The position numbers and the translations under genes were made by a program. Below, in pieces: positions 26,206 to 36,056 of a DNA stretch of 64,000 bases. Positions within the stretch are counted from its first letter, which is position 1, and every line of letters begins with the position of its first letter. The notes beneath the pieces were generated by a model, which made no database searches, was not told the origin of the DNA, and was given only the letters and a program-made list of their open reading frames with translations. This DNA is from Cytobacillus oceanisediminis 2691 (GTDB taxonomy: Bacteria; Bacillota; Bacilli; Bacillales; Cytobacillaceae), in NCBI RefSeq assembly GCF_007678455.1, contig NZ_VEEP01000009.1, forward strand, positions 32,172 to 96,171, in the 5' to 3' direction.

Positions 26206-26940
26206 CTAGAGTCTAAAAACTTCCCGCACCTGGCCTTTGATGTCGTTTTTAATATTAGTTTGTATGACATTCTCCCTATGGAGCTTCAAGTCCGGGAATG
26301 ATTTAGCCTCAATGGACTCCAAAACACCGACAATTTCTCGGAAACTTTGAAAAATTTGTTCGCTATGCCCCTTCTTGAAATGACTGTAAACAGTAGGTGC
26401 TGATCGGCCAAGGAGGTCTGCTACCGCATTCTGCTTGCCATAAATTAAATACAGTGAACAAACCAAACGCTGTATTTCAGTCTGCTGTGCGCTTAATACA
26501 TGCTGAAGGCTCAGCACGCCATTCATCATATCCAGAAGTTCGGGCTCAATATCAATACTTTGAAAATGGAATGATTCCCTGTCCTTTTGTTTTTTCAGGT
26601 ATTCATTGGCGTCTCTTGCCTGTTTCACCAGAGGGTGGATCCATTTTTCGATATCAATTGTATCGATGTTCTTCTCTATGCCGCCAAAGGATAGTCCAAA
26701 ATAGGGAGCATTCAGACGATAACCCCAAATTCTGCTAATATAAAAGGCGATGATAAAAGCAGATGAATATCCTTCTGCCAGTACAATCAATTCATCGCCT
26801 GCCCTGTGATTTACCTGAACCCTCCCAGACCAAGACTTGACCGTTGATTCAAGCTTACTTAAATAGCGGCTCAATGTTTCTCCATTATCAGCAGAAGAAG
26901 AGTTTGATACATCCATAATAAAAACTGAAGCCGGTATCAT
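26206..26940 (-). CDS. SatD-like protein with C-terminal helix-turn-helix
   Basis: 244 residues from the ATG at 26940 (AGGTGGTCTGGCA). The N-terminal ~120 residues resemble the SatD/cyclase-like fold with HRAGDELIVLAEGY in place of a GDE motif and FGLSFGGIEKN. The C-terminal ~70 residues carry an HTH (YGKQNAVADLLGRSAPTVYSHFKKG). SatD itself was named in the Streptococcus mutans sat operon; its function is unknown. A 24-bp palindrome sits just upstream of the ribosome site, suggesting self-repression. Confidence 0.7.
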   Translation of the reverse strand: MIPASVFIMDVSNSSSADNGETLSRYLSKLESTVKSWSGRVQVNHRAGDELIVLAEGYSSAFIIAFYISRIWGYRLNAPYFGLSFGGIEKNIDTIDIEKWIHPLVKQARDANEYLKKQKDRESFHFQSIDIEPELLDMMNGVLSLQHVLSAQQTEIQRLVCSLYLIYGKQNAVADLLGRSAPTVYSHFKKGHSEQIFQSFREIVGVLESIEAKSFPDLKLHRENVIQTNIKNDIKGQVREVFRL

Positions 26941-26958
26941 TGCCAGACCACCTATCAT

Positions 26959-26982
26959 AAATTAGATTCTATAATCTAATTT
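26959..26982 (-). promoter_or_regulatory. Palindromic operator candidate for the SatD-like gene
   Basis: Perfect inverted repeat AAATTAGATT / AATCTAATTT with a 4-bp centre; a further half-like TTAGAT lies at 26991-26996. It overlaps the downstream part of a plausible sigma-A promoter. Confidence 0.6.
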
Positions 26983-27007
26983 AATCAATATTAGATAATA
27001 CAGTCAA
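26983..27007 (-). promoter_or_regulatory. Probable sigma-A promoter of the SatD-like/DUF3307 operon
   Basis: Minus-strand TTGACT (27007-27002) followed at 16-18 bp by ATTAAAT as a weak -10. Confidence 0.45.
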
Positions 27008-27096
27008 ATATATTGAATATTAGCCTGTAAGATTTATCCTCTCCATCTTAACAAGAGCGTATGTTCGATTCAATAGGTAATTGAGTATAAAAAAAA

Positions 27097-27115
27097 GAGC
27101 CCGCGGGCTCTTTTT
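27097..27115 (-). terminator. Intrinsic terminator of ppiB
   Basis: GAGCCCGCGGGCTC palindrome flanked by A5 and T5 runs; works in either direction. Confidence 0.85.
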
Positions 27116-27124
27116 CATACTCAA

Positions 27125-27562
27125 TTATTCTTCTGTTACAACGACTTTTTCCATAACATCGCCATTGCTCATCCCTTTGGCAGCTTCCAGGTTGGAAGTC
27201 ACTTTTCCAAAAACAGTATGGACACCGTTTAAGTGCGGCTGTGATTCATGTACGATGAAGAACTGGCTTCCGCCTGTATCTTTACCTGCATGCGCCATTG
27301 AAAGTGAACCCGGTTCGTGCTTGTGCGGATTGCCTTCTGTTTCACATTTGATGGTATATCCTGGTCCGCCAGTACCTGTTCCATTTGGGCATCCCCCCTG
27401 GCTAACAAATCCAGGAATGACACGGTGGAAAGTCAATCCATTATAAAAGCCTTCGTTTGCAAGCTTTTCAAAGTTCGCAACTGTTCCAGGTGCTTCGTTT
27501 GGATATAGTTCGAATTCGATTTTTTCTCCATTTTGCATTTCTATGTATCCTTTTTTCGCCAT
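27125..27562 (-). CDS. ppiB: Peptidyl-prolyl cis-trans isomerase, cyclophilin type
   Basis: 145 residues from the ATG at 27562 (AAGGAGATGATTTTC). Cyclophilin signature [22 protein letters not shown], with the catalytic Arg in FHR and [17 protein letters not shown]. Cytoplasmic; speeds proline isomerisation in protein folding. Single gene between its own terminator and a promoter region. Confidence 0.95.
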   Translation of the reverse strand: MAKKGYIEMQNGEKIEFELYPNEAPGTVANFEKLANEGFYNGLTFHRVIPGFVSQGGCPNGTGTGGPGYTIKCETEGNPHKHEPGSLSMAHAGKDTGGSQFFIVHESQPHLNGVHTVFGKVTSNLEAAKGMSNGDVMEKVVVTEE

Positions 27563-27677
27563 GAAAATCATCTCCTTAATGTAAAATCACTGTTATCATA
27601 CCACTATTCGATTTAAAAATAAAAGTATCCACCTTTCAAAGTGTATTTTTCCTTTATGTATGTGTTAAAATAAAACT

Positions 27678-27749
27678 GCCTCTGCCGGACATTCGCTTGT
27701 TGCGGGACACTTAACCACTGTACGGACGGCAGAGGCCCTGCTTTGCAGG
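27678..27749. other. Structured intergenic element
   Basis: A 10-bp perfect inverted repeat, GCCTCTGCCG (27678-27687) and CGGCAGAGGC (27727-27736), encloses 39 nt that can fold further (TTCGC/GCGGG), and is followed by the hairpin CCTGC-TTT-GCAGG. Unlike its AT-rich surroundings it is GC-rich. It may be a small RNA, a repeat element or part of the vanZ leader. Confidence 0.5.
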
Positions 27750-27834
27750 CTCATAGTTATAATCTGCTAAGCCTTGCCATGGTAAGGTTTTTTATTTTAT
27801 GACCAAAATATAGATTAAGATTTTAGGAGAATAC

Positions 27835-28326
27835 ATGATTAATCAAATAGATTCCAAATACAAAAAATGGATAACAGCCACCTCTTACAGTCTCTTTACG
27901 CTATATATCATCATTGCTGCCGTTTTGTTATTCCTCAGTCCATACAGACAGGCAGCATACGAGCTGAACACTGCTGGCTCAAACCCCTATAACATCATTC
28001 CATTCAAAACGATTACAGACTATATCAAAGCATCATCCCATATCAATCAAAGCATATGGATTTCCAACCTGTTTGGAAATATCCTGGCATTCCTGCCATT
28101 GGGCATCTTCCTCCCATGGTTGTTTGAGCGATTCATCGGATTTTGGAGGACAACCGGAACTGTTCTCCTCACAACTGCACTGGTCGAGATCCTCCAGTTT
28201 TTTACCAGGGTCGGCAGTTTTGATATTGATGATATAATTCTTAACACACTGGGCGGAGCAATAGGCTACGTGCTAATCAGAATTACTTACCAGCTTTTTA
28301 TGAGGGGGGTTCAAGATGGAAATTAG
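27835..28326 (+). CDS. VanZ-family membrane protein
   Basis: 163 residues with four to five hydrophobic helices. Family features: NPYNIIPFKTI, NLFGNILAFLPLGIFLPWLF and ALVEILQFFTRVGSFDIDDI. VanZ-type proteins are small membrane proteins, one of which gives low teicoplanin resistance; most have no known function. Site TAGGAGAATAC. Overlaps the next gene by 11 nt. Confidence 0.88.
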   Translation: MINQIDSKYKKWITATSYSLFTLYIIIAAVLLFLSPYRQAAYELNTAGSNPYNIIPFKTITDYIKASSHINQSIWISNLFGNILAFLPLGIFLPWLFERFIGFWRTTGTVLLTTALVEILQFFTRVGSFDIDDIILNTLGGAIGYVLIRITYQLFMRGVQDGN

Positions 28327-28789
28327 GAGGCTGAAACAAGGCGAACAGCCTCCCTGGGATCTGCTGCTTCTTGCCGATCCTTCACAGGACATGGCATCTC
28401 AATATCTAGAAGAAGGATTGTGTTATGTCGCTGAATCGGATGCCAGTGAGACCCTGGGAGTAATCGTGCTGCTGCCGGCAGGAGGACACAGCATAGAAAT
28501 AAAAAACCTGGCAGTCGCTGAACCTGCTCAAGGCAAAGGCATCGGAAAAAGCCTAATTGCACATGGAATTCAATTGGCCAGAAAAACGGGGTATAAGACC
28601 ATCGAAATTGGTACAGGAAATTCGAGCATTAACCAGCTTGCTCTTTACCAGAAAGCTGGCTTCAGGATCACCAGCATCATCCAGGACTTTTTCTTGAGTA
28701 ATTACCCTGAACCCATATACGAGAACGGGATCCATTGCAGGGATATGATCAGATTGACCATGTGTTTGAGTAATGACAACAAAGGATAA
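28316..28789 (+). CDS. GNAT-family N-acetyltransferase
   Basis: 157 residues with AGGGGGGTTCAAG as ribosome site inside the vanZ gene end. The acetyl-CoA binding motif A is EIKNLAVAEPAQGKGIGKSL, followed by GYKTIEIGTGNSS and LYQKAGF. Substrate unknown. Translationally coupled to vanZ. Confidence 0.88.
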   Translation: MEIRRLKQGEQPPWDLLLLADPSQDMASQYLEEGLCYVAESDASETLGVIVLLPAGGHSIEIKNLAVAEPAQGKGIGKSLIAHGIQLARKTGYKTIEIGTGNSSINQLALYQKAGFRITSIIQDFFLSNYPEPIYENGIHCRDMIRLTMCLSNDNKG

Positions 28790-28833
28790 ATATTAGGATT
28801 AAGACTTACATTATCACATAGGCAATTCTTGTT

Positions 28834-28867
28834 GGTCACCAATTAAGCCTGTTGGTGACCTCTTTTT
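28834..28867 (+). terminator. Intrinsic terminator after the GNAT gene
   Basis: GGTCACCAA / TTGGTGACC perfect 9-bp stem, then TCTTTTTC. Confidence 0.85.
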
Positions 28868-28914
28868 CTCTTTTCCGGATTTGATGGACGACATTCTACC
28901 CGAACCAAAGTCTT

Positions 28915-29433
28915 TTAATCTGTATTTAATATCTCAATCCACTCCGGCAATTGTTTATAAATCTCGACGATTTCATCTATTTTCATTCTGACCAGGCCAC
29001 TTGACGATGGTGCGACGAAATCGATTGTTCCTGCCACTACGCATTCATCTTGCTTTCCCCATGGTATAACTTTTTTTCCGCTGTATTGCTGATAAACTCC
29101 CTTGCCAACGAAGCAGACAATTCTCGGACGGTATTCCTCAATTTTTTTCCTCAGCTCCAGTTTTCCCTGCTGATATTCGTCTTTCGTAATTTCATCTGCT
29201 GCTTTGGTCGGTCTCGCGACAATATTCGTCATGCCGTATCCGAGCTCCAAAAGCTTGTAATCCTCGGATGAATCATATTTTCTAGGAGTAATCCCAGATT
29301 CATAAAGAATTTTCCAAAACCGGTTATTTGGATTGGCGTAATGATGCCCTGTTTCGGATGATCGTATGCTTGGATTGAAACCGACAAAGACAACATCCAG
29401 CTTTTTCTTTAAATGATCTGATATTGGCTGCAT
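28915..29433 (-). CDS. mug: Mismatch-specific (G:U/T) DNA glycosylase
   Basis: 172 residues from the ATG at 29433, with GAGAGGAGAAAGGT upstream. The Mug-type uracil-DNA glycosylase active-site block is VFVGFNPSIRSSETGHHYAN followed by PNNRFWKIL; a late PSSSGL motif matches the family. It removes U or T opposite G. It follows a small gene by 38 nt and is probably co-transcribed. Confidence 0.9.
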   Translation of the reverse strand: MQPISDHLKKKLDVVFVGFNPSIRSSETGHHYANPNNRFWKILYESGITPRKYDSSEDYKLLELGYGMTNIVARPTKAADEITKDEYQQGKLELRKKIEEYRPRIVCFVGKGVYQQYSGKKVIPWGKQDECVVAGTIDFVAPSSSGLVRMKIDEIVEIYKQLPEWIEILNTD

Positions 29434-29471
29434 ACCTTTCTCCTCTCTCAATATATATCTACCTGTAGAGC

Positions 29472-29714
29472 TCACCAATATCGGGGTGGCAACTCATTAT
29501 TTTTTATGATGTTCTTAAAAATCCTTAAATGGAAGAGGAATTCATCATAGTACATTTCGGCATTCTCAAATGAATATGCATCTGCAAAGTGATCTAACAG
29601 TTCGGCATCAATGCTGTCTTCAAGGCCGCTGAGCCACATTTTGTAGCCATGTTGGTCATAAATGGTGGAGAGGCCTGCCCATTCGAACATCTCTCGCATT
29701 TCTTTTTCACCCAT
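29472..29714 (-). CDS. Small acidic protein of unknown function upstream of mug
   Basis: 80 residues, strong site AAGGAGTGATAGA. Acidic and aromatic-rich (YDQHGYKMWLSGLEDSIDAELLDHF), likely helical, no membrane segment. I do not recognise the family. Confidence 0.65.
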   Translation of the reverse strand: MGEKEMREMFEWAGLSTIYDQHGYKMWLSGLEDSIDAELLDHFADAYSFENAEMYYDEFLFHLRIFKNIIKNNELPPRYW

Positions 29715-29833
29715 TCTATCACTCCTTCAGCTTTCACCTCCATTTTCCCATACTTTTACATCCCTTATACCAAAGCTGATACAGAGAAGCTTATGAATGT
29801 TAATGAGCTAAGGAATAAAGAAAAGCCAGGGGT

Positions 29834-30667
29834 TTATACCTGACTTTCTTTGACTCCGTATTTTGCTTCTGCAATACGTTCAGGGTGCGTATAAACATTC
29901 AGCGATCGATTCCTGATAAAACCAATAGTGGTGATCCCCAATTCATCAGCAAGTTTTAGGGCAAGTTCTGTTGGGGCAGACTTGGACAGTACGATTGGAC
30001 AGCCGATTTTAGCTGCCTTCAATAAAATCTCTGAGGAAATTCTGCCGCTGAAAACAATCACTTTATCATGTATCGAGATATCATTCTTCAGACAATGTCC
30101 ATATATTTTATCGAGGGCATTGTGGCGGCCTATATCCATTCGAGAAACGACAGGGCCAAACAGACTGCAAAGAGATGCATTATGGACTCCCCCTGTATTC
30201 TGAAAAAGTTCAGCGGATTCCTGCATTTCTTCCATTAGCCTGAAGCAATCCTCAACTTCGAGCTCAGTTCCAATCTGGTGAAGTTTTTTGGCTGTCATTG
30301 CATCAGTAGCGAATACAAATCCAGACCTGCTCGCTCCACAGCAGGATGTTAAATAACGTTTCCCCTGCAGATTCCTATAAATAGAGTTGGATCGCGAGGT
30401 TATTTTCACATGGACAAATCCCTCTTTCTCCTGAATCCATAAATCTTCTATATCCGTATATTTTTTGATGATTCCTTCGGAAGCGAGATACCCTATGACC
30501 ATTTCTTCAATATAATCTGGCGTGCAGACCATCGTTACAAGTTCTTCCCCATTCACTTTCACTGTGACAGTGAATTCTGTAACAATGCTGTCTTCCAGTC
30601 TTTCAGCCTGGCCATTCCCGAAACGAAGGATTTCCCTTTTAACTTCGACAGGTTCCACAGCTGTCAT
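29834..30667 (-). CDS. fdhD: Formate dehydrogenase accessory sulfurtransferase FdhD
   Basis: 277 residues. FdhD carries sulfur from IscS-type desulfurase to the molybdenum cofactor of formate dehydrogenase; the paired cysteines are in YLTSCCGASRSG. Other family parts: TPDYIEEMVIGYLASEGII and the C-terminal ISSEILLKAAKIGCPIVLSKSAPTELA region. The GAGAGG motif touches the ATG at 30667, so GTG at 30658, 9 nt from it, may be the real start. It lies next to the yrhE-yrhD operon and presumably also serves the selenocysteine enzyme at 48231. Confidence 0.93.
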   Translation of the reverse strand: MTAVEPVEVKREILRFGNGQAERLEDSIVTEFTVTVKVNGEELVTMVCTPDYIEEMVIGYLASEGIIKKYTDIEDLWIQEKEGFVHVKITSRSNSIYRNLQGKRYLTSCCGASRSGFVFATDAMTAKKLHQIGTELEVEDCFRLMEEMQESAELFQNTGGVHNASLCSLFGPVVSRMDIGRHNALDKIYGHCLKNDISIHDKVIVFSGRISSEILLKAAKIGCPIVLSKSAPTELALKLADELGITTIGFIRNRSLNVYTHPERIAEAKYGVKESQV

Positions 30668-30735
30668 CCTCTCTATTTGGGTTCGCCTTACAGTCTTTTA
30701 CTTTTAACCTATAAAAGAAAAATCAAACCTAAAAA

Positions 30736-30780
30736 AGCAGGGAGCATTGACATCAAATGATATCAGAATGCCCCCTGCAT
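30736..30780 (-). terminator. Intrinsic terminator of the yrhE-yrhD operon
   Basis: Long hairpin: GCAGGG...GCATT and AATGC...CCCTGC arms with one mismatch and an inner TGA/TCA extension; T6 follows on the minus strand. Confidence 0.8.
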
Positions 30781-30788
30781 TATTTTTT

Positions 30789-31343
30789 TTACCGATTCTC
30801 CAACCGGCCATCCTTGCTCTGGTGAATGTCCTGATCTTCTGGAAGCTGGGTCGTCCTTTCCAGTCCTTCCGTTTTTTCACCCATGCCTTTGAGGAATTCA
30901 AAGAGCAGTGACAAAGCACGGTTGATTTCCGGATCCTTCAGTGAACGGACAATATCGAAATAACCAAGCTTGTCATCATCACTATCACGGTATTCTGCCA
31001 CTCTGGCAATACCGGAATTCAATTTCAACAATAGCGGCTCGAGCTGCTGGACATTTATGGTTCCAAGAACACCTACCATCAGCAGCAGGTTCTTTAATGT
31101 ATTCGTAGCTTCAGTGTTGTCTGCCGCTTTAACAAGGACGTTAAGGACTTTATCCCCCTCGCTGAACAATCCGTCAAGAAGCGACAAAACGCCGCGCTCA
31201 TTCATATGCTTGATGATGTCTAGTGACTGTAAAATCGAATCCTTGTTATCTAGCAATGCAGTCTCGATTTCTTCCAGATCCATCTTTCTTTTCTGTTCCT
31301 CAGTCAGCTCGATCCGTTTAATATTTGTGATTGCTTTAGCCAT
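30789..31343 (-). CDS. yrhD: DUF1641 protein, YrhD type
   Basis: 184 residues. The central part ([15 protein letters not shown] and [21 protein letters not shown]) is typical of DUF1641, which occurs beside formate dehydrogenase genes, as yrhD does next to yrhE in B. subtilis. Function unknown, possibly an electron-transfer or assembly partner. Its ATG overlaps the last 8 nt of the dehydrogenase gene, showing translational coupling. Confidence 0.85.
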   Translation of the reverse strand: MAKAITNIKRIELTEEQKRKMDLEEIETALLDNKDSILQSLDIIKHMNERGVLSLLDGLFSEGDKVLNVLVKAADNTEATNTLKNLLLMVGVLGTINVQQLEPLLLKLNSGIARVAEYRDSDDDKLGYFDIVRSLKDPEINRALSLLFEFLKGMGEKTEGLERTTQLPEDQDIHQSKDGRLENR

Positions 31344-34293
31344 GCTGGGTCCGCTCCTTTTTCACAAGATCTCCAGGGAAGATATAATCTGGACGCTCCC
31401 ACTTCTTCTGGACTTGTACACCGATTTGCGGCTGTGGATTTCCATATCTGAAATTGTTCCTTGGCAATGGATTGACGCCTTCATATTGAAGGATTTCCAT
31501 TTTTGCCTTCGTCTCCTTATATGCAGGAGTGTCCGTGTCCTTATCTGCAAAGCTGCTTGTCAGGAGATTGATTGCCGCATCACCCTGGTCATTCATTGGC
31601 AGATAGACTTCCTTCCCCTGAACTCTGTCAGTTACCACACATCTGACCTTAACATTGCCATATGGTGAGGTTAATCTTACCAGTGTTCCATCTTTCAGGC
31701 CTCTGTCTTCGGCAAGCTCAGGTGATACTTCAAGGAAGGTTTCTGGAGTTTTTGATGAAATACCTTCTGATTTATAGGTAAGATTCCCTTCATGGAAATG
31801 CTCCAGCAAACGGCCATTGTTGACGTGGATGTCATATTCTTCACCAAACTGAACCGGAATGGACCATTTAACCGGATGAAGCCTTGCTTTTCCATCAGGG
31901 AACGGAAATCCATCCAAATACAGGACAGGACTGTCAGTGCCATCCGGCTGAACCGGCCATTGAAGACTGTTGTATCCATCCAGGCGTTCATAAGTGACAC
32001 CGGAATAGATCGGCATCATACTGGCCGCCTCTGCCATAATTTCACTTGGGTGCTCATAAGTCCATCCAGCGCCAAGGCGGTTTGCCACTTCAATCAAGAT
32101 CTGCCAATCCGGCTTGGATTCACCCATTGACTCAAACACCTGGTATAAGCGCTGAATCCTGCGCTCCGTATTCGTGAACGTACCTTCTTTTTCAAAGCTA
32201 GGACTTGCTGGCAGTACTACGTCAGCGAACTGTGCAGTCCTTGAGAAGAACACATCCTGGACAACAAAGAAATCCAGCTTTTCATAGCCCGCTTGGACAT
32301 GGTTGATGTTGGAATCCACAAGTCCCATTTCTTCGCCCTTAACGTAAAGCGCTTTGAGCGTTCCATCATGCATTCCTTCAACCATGTCATGATTATTGAT
32401 GCCTGGCTCTGCCGGAAGCTTAGTGCCCCATGCCTGTTCGAATTTCTGACGAGCAGCATCATCAAATACCTTTTGATATCCTGGCAGTGAATCGGGGGCG
32501 CTGCCAAAATCGCCTGCACCCTGCACGTTATTGTGCCCGCGCAGTGGGTACGCACCAGTTCCAGGACGACCATAATTTCCGGTAATCAGCAACAAATTTG
32601 ATATTGCAGTACTAGTGTCACTTCCGCCAAGATGCTGTGTAACTCCCATGGCCCATAATGCGCAAACACTTTTTGCTTCATGGATACTTTTAGCGATCTC
32701 GATGAGTGTTTCTTTCGATAGTCCTGATGTTTTTTCCGCATATTCCAGCGTAAATCCTTCCAGGCTGTCAACATACTCGGAAAGACCGTTTACTTTATTA
32801 TTCAGGAATTCTTCATCTGCCCAGCCCTGGTCGATGATATATTTTGTTACCGCCGAAATCCAGACTAGGTCGCTTCCTGCTTTAGGTCTAACGAACATAT
32901 CCGCACGGTCCGCCATTTCATGCTCGCGAAGATCAGCCACAATCAGCTTTTGACCATTAAGTTTTTGGGCACGTTTTACCCTTGTTGCCAGGACTGGATG
33001 AGCCTCGGCAGTATTCGATCCGATAATGATGACTAAATCAGCCATCGCGATATCCTTGATGGACCCTGCATCCCCTCCGTGACCGACTGTCCTGAACAGT
33101 CCTACTGTAGCAGGGGTTTGGCAATATCTTGAACAATTATCGACGTTATTTGTACCGATTACTGACCTGGCAAGCTTCTGCATTAAATAAGACTCTTCAT
33201 TTGTACATTTGGATGAAGTAATGAAGCCCAGGGAATCGGGGCCAAATTCATTCTTGATTTCAGTGAATTTCTTTGCCATCAGGTTCAATGCCTCTTCCCA
33301 CTCGGCCTCCCTGAAGCTGTCGCCTTCACGGATGAGCGGCTTAGTCAGGCGTTCCTCACTATTGACAAAATCCCAGCCGAATTTACCTTTTATACAAGTA
33401 GAAATACCATTTGCAGGGGCCTCAACCTGTGGTTCAACCTTCAGGATTTCACGTCCTTTCGTCCATACATCGAAGCTGCATCCAACTCCACAGTAGGTGC
33501 AAACAGTCTTCGTCTTCTTGATTCTTGAGTCACGCATCTCCGATTCCATATCTGAAATCGCGAGAATGGATCCATATCCCGTTTCCACTCCCTTGGTAAT
33601 CTCAATCATCGGGCGCAATGTTTCTTTCGCAATCCCTGTCAAGAAGCCCGCTTCACCTTCCATTCCTTTTTCCATCATTGCATTACAAGGGCAAACCGTT
33701 GAACAATGGCCGCAAGACACGCACGATGATTCATTGATTGGCACATCGTTGTCCCAAATGACTCTAGGACGGTCACGCTCCCAGTCAATCCTCAAAGTTT
33801 CGGTTACCTGTACGTCCTGGCAGGCTTCAACGCATCTGCCGCATAAAATGCACTGATCCGGATCATAACGATAGAAAGGGTTGGATTCATCCCTTTCATA
33901 GGGTTTCTGGTCAAAAGGGATGCTCTGGTGATTGATTTTCATTTCTTTGACTGTGTTATGTACCTCACAAGTCCCATTATTGTAGTCACAGACTGTACAG
34001 TACAGTTCATGGTTATAAAGGATTTTATCCATTGCCATTGTTTGTGCCTTCTTGACATCAGGCGCAACTGTGTCGATGATATCGCCGTTTTTAAGGACGG
34101 TCGAACACGATCTGACCATTTCTCCGTTCACTTCTACAATACAGGTATCACATGTCTCAATAGGTCCAAGGCTTGGATGAAAACATACATTTGGTACCTC
34201 AATCGAGCTGTCTGAAAGGTATTGAAGGATTGTTTGATTTCCGTCAGCCGTCACTTCGGCACCGTTGATAGTTACATTAATTTTGCCAGACAA
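31336..34293 (-). CDS. yrhE: NAD-linked-type formate dehydrogenase alpha subunit (catalytic Cys)
   Basis: 985 residues, starting at TTG 34293 (AAGGAAG, 8 nt spacing); no in-frame ATG fits. Domain order: [2Fe-2S] ferredoxin (C37, C48, C51, C63), NADH-dehydrogenase-G-like iron-sulfur motif (C99, C102, C109), two [4Fe-4S] (C148-C158, C191-C201), then the molybdopterin domain with its own cluster (C265, C268, C272, C300) and a catalytic cysteine C391 in CSRYCQTPA where selenoenzymes have Sec. It oxidises formate to CO2. It lies in an operon with yrhD and near fdhD. Compare the Sec enzyme at 48231. Confidence 0.93.
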   Translation of the reverse strand: MSGKINVTINGAEVTADGNQTILQYLSDSSIEVPNVCFHPSLGPIETCDTCIVEVNGEMVRSCSTVLKNGDIIDTVAPDVKKAQTMAMDKILYNHELYCTVCDYNNGTCEVHNTVKEMKINHQSIPFDQKPYERDESNPFYRYDPDQCILCGRCVEACQDVQVTETLRIDWERDRPRVIWDNDVPINESSCVSCGHCSTVCPCNAMMEKGMEGEAGFLTGIAKETLRPMIEITKGVETGYGSILAISDMESEMRDSRIKKTKTVCTYCGVGCSFDVWTKGREILKVEPQVEAPANGISTCIKGKFGWDFVNSEERLTKPLIREGDSFREAEWEEALNLMAKKFTEIKNEFGPDSLGFITSSKCTNEESYLMQKLARSVIGTNNVDNCSRYCQTPATVGLFRTVGHGGDAGSIKDIAMADLVIIIGSNTAEAHPVLATRVKRAQKLNGQKLIVADLREHEMADRADMFVRPKAGSDLVWISAVTKYIIDQGWADEEFLNNKVNGLSEYVDSLEGFTLEYAEKTSGLSKETLIEIAKSIHEAKSVCALWAMGVTQHLGGSDTSTAISNLLLITGNYGRPGTGAYPLRGHNNVQGAGDFGSAPDSLPGYQKVFDDAARQKFEQAWGTKLPAEPGINNHDMVEGMHDGTLKALYVKGEEMGLVDSNINHVQAGYEKLDFFVVQDVFFSRTAQFADVVLPASPSFEKEGTFTNTERRIQRLYQVFESMGESKPDWQILIEVANRLGAGWTYEHPSEIMAEAASMMPIYSGVTYERLDGYNSLQWPVQPDGTDSPVLYLDGFPFPDGKARLHPVKWSIPVQFGEEYDIHVNNGRLLEHFHEGNLTYKSEGISSKTPETFLEVSPELAEDRGLKDGTLVRLTSPYGNVKVRCVVTDRVQGKEVYLPMNDQGDAAINLLTSSFADKDTDTPAYKETKAKMEILQYEGVNPLPRNNFRYGNPQPQIGVQVQKKWERPDYIFPGDLVKKERTQHG

Positions 34294-34422
34294 AGCCTCA
34301 TCTTCCTTTCTGTATATAAATCACTCCCCTTTCTCCTACCCTTTCAGGAATAAACATTAACCATTTTTATTGGTGTTTTTTAAAACACTGCCATGGCAAT
34401 AATCTTTGCTCTTGCATACAAA

Positions 34423-34452
34423 AAGCCTTTTCATTAAGAAAAGAAAAGGCTT
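34423..34452 (-). terminator. Intrinsic terminator of the gene at 34465
   Basis: AAGCCTTTTC / GAAAAGGCTT perfect 10-bp stem, ending in TTTTTG on the minus strand. Confidence 0.8.
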
Positions 34453-34464
34453 CATTCTTATAAA

Positions 34465-34905
34465 TCAACTTGCTCGTGTTGGCTTATAAAAACCTGCATG
34501 AGTCCTGTTCCGCTTCATCAGAGACGAGGAGATAAAAAGTTCCTCCCTCAGCTGTGATTTCCTTTGTAAAACCATAACGTTCCAATGCTCGCAGTCGTTT
34601 TCTACTAAGATAGCTGACGAAAATAGCAATGCCTGCAAATGGAATAACATTATCTCCAATGCCTCCTTAAGCGAGTTATCAAGAGGAAGATTTTCCACTA
34701 TAGATAGCCTTCCTCGGATGCCAAATGCTTCCTTAGCAAACTCGATTGTCTCTGTGAACCTCTCGGATATAGATGAAGCACTGCTAAGGATATCATTCCA
34801 ATTATCGTCAAAAACGTAAGCCTGCCAAGATGATTCTTTAGAAGTTGCTAAAATCTCAATTTTAAGATAATGAACTTGATCATCATAATAATAAATGGCT
34901 TCCAT
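34465..34905 (-). CDS. Uncharacterised protein
   Basis: 146 residues from the ATG at 34905, which has AAAGGAGTTAGCCCAA; the frame is open further up to 35052 but without a site. Mixed alpha/beta, no membrane segments. A basic tail (KRNRTHAGFYKPTRAS) is notable. I do not recognise a family. It is divergent from the short plus-strand gene at 35084. Confidence 0.6.
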   Translation of the reverse strand: MEAIYYYDDQVHYLKIEILATSKESSWQAYVFDDNWNDILSSASSISERFTETIEFAKEAFGIRGRLSIVENLPLDNSLKEALEIMLFHLQALLFSSAILVENDCEHWNVMVLQRKSQLREELFISSSLMKRNRTHAGFYKPTRAS

Positions 34906-35083
34906 TTGGGCTAACTCCTTTACTATTTTTGATATAGTCTTCCTCATCCGGCCAAGCTTGATTAAAGGTTTGTATAAATATTGGTATTGGGAAAATACTT
35001 TGAAAATAGAAATATGTTTGCATGATTTTTGCAGGTAAGGGAAATTAAACACTGAGAAGTATAAAGTAAGGAGGATGAATCAA

Positions 35084-35242
35084 GTGAAAAGAGAGCAAAA
35101 CAACATTATTAAATCTGAACAGGAACTTGAACATGATCAGCAGCACAGCATGGTGTGCAATGATCAGCTATTCTTCCAGGAATTAAGGATTGCGGCTGAA
35201 GAAGCAGAACGTGACCGAATTGAAAATGGGGAAAATGCATAA
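35084..35242 (+). CDS. Small charged protein, 52 residues
   Basis: GTG start at 35084 placed 9-10 nt after AAGGAGG; an ATG at 35075 is too close to the site. Sequence is Glu/Gln/His-rich and helical (EQELEHDQQHSM...ELRIAAEEAERDRI). Followed at once by a terminator. Family not recognised. Confidence 0.6.
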   Translation: MKREQNNIIKSEQELEHDQQHSMVCNDQLFFQELRIAAEEAERDRIENGENA

Positions 35243-35250
35243 TAAAAAAA

Positions 35251-35274
35251 GAGAAAGGCGATTTTGCCTTTCTC
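35251..35274. terminator. Bidirectional terminator between converging small genes
   Basis: GAGAAAGGC / GCCTTTCTC perfect stem with 6-nt loop, A7 before it and T-rich after it. Confidence 0.8.
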
Positions 35275-35282
35275 CGTCTTAA

Positions 35283-35525
35283 TTAACTGATGAACCTATC
35301 TCTTTCTGCAGCTTCTTCTTCACGCTGAGCTTCACGGTCTTCATACCAAAATTTAATATGGGTCAAAATTGAGAAAACAAGGAAAAAATTCATTGTCCAG
35401 ACACTGACAAACGGGGCGATCCCCCCAAAATCGATCGCTTCATAATTTTTTAGGACCATGACAATATATGATTCAATGAACACAAGGACAAAGCCGGCTA
35501 CACCTGCAATTGCCATACGCATCAT
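35283..35525 (-). CDS. Small two-helix membrane protein
   Basis: 80 residues from the ATG at 35525 (AAGGTGGTTATTGATT). Two hydrophobic helices (AIAGVAGFVLVFIESYIVMVL and VWTMNFFLVFSILTHI) then a strongly charged tail (EDREAQREEEAAERDR). Unknown function. Confidence 0.6.
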   Translation of the reverse strand: MMRMAIAGVAGFVLVFIESYIVMVLKNYEAIDFGGIAPFVSVWTMNFFLVFSILTHIKFWYEDREAQREEEAAERDRFIS

Positions 35526-35647
35526 AATCAATAACCACCTTATCGTTTATTCAGATTATTTAAATAATACGACTAATTATTGATTAGCGCAACTATTTTG
35601 TTCAATATTTTGCCACATTTACTCATTGACAATTTGTCACACTGTTT

Positions 35648-35836
35648 TTATCTATTCAGCCTCTTCTGTTTGAGCATGATTTCATATGATTTTTCGATAA
35701 TATCTGTCAAAACATCACCTTTGTAGATCCTGCCAATTTTCGTATTTTCCTGATAGTATTCTACAATTTCATCAAGCTTGTCCGAGGTCTCTTTGGATAC
35801 CCTGACGTTTAACTGAATCCTTTGGGCTTCATTCAT
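35648..35836 (-). CDS. Small ribbon-helix-helix-like protein
   Basis: 62 residues. An N-terminal beta strand RIQLNVRVSKET followed by two helices (DKLDEIVEYYQ, GDVLTDIIEKSYEIML) is the Arc/MetJ (RHH) pattern, so DNA binding as a dimer is likely. The ribosome site GGAGGG is 12 nt from the ATG. No partner toxin gene adjoins it, so antitoxin function is not supported. Confidence 0.65.
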   Translation of the reverse strand: MNEAQRIQLNVRVSKETSDKLDEIVEYYQENTKIGRIYKGDVLTDIIEKSYEIMLKQKRLNR

Positions 35837-36056
35837 AATGCTGACTTCCCTCCAACTCCTTCAAAAACTTCTATCTATCTGCTAGCAATCTGATATTATG
35901 TAGATATATGTCGCTAACTATACTGCAACGACCTCTATTTTAGCATATTCCTTCAGTATAAAACACTATGTTGTTCCCGGAACCAGTTTCCGCCCCATCC
36001 GCCAGGGGTATCTTATAAATATATGCCTTTTAGAAGATAAAAGATGGAGATAATCT

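Noticed and set aside
35648-35836. Antitoxin of a toxin-antitoxin pair
   Set aside because: The RHH-like gene has no toxin-like neighbour on the same strand.
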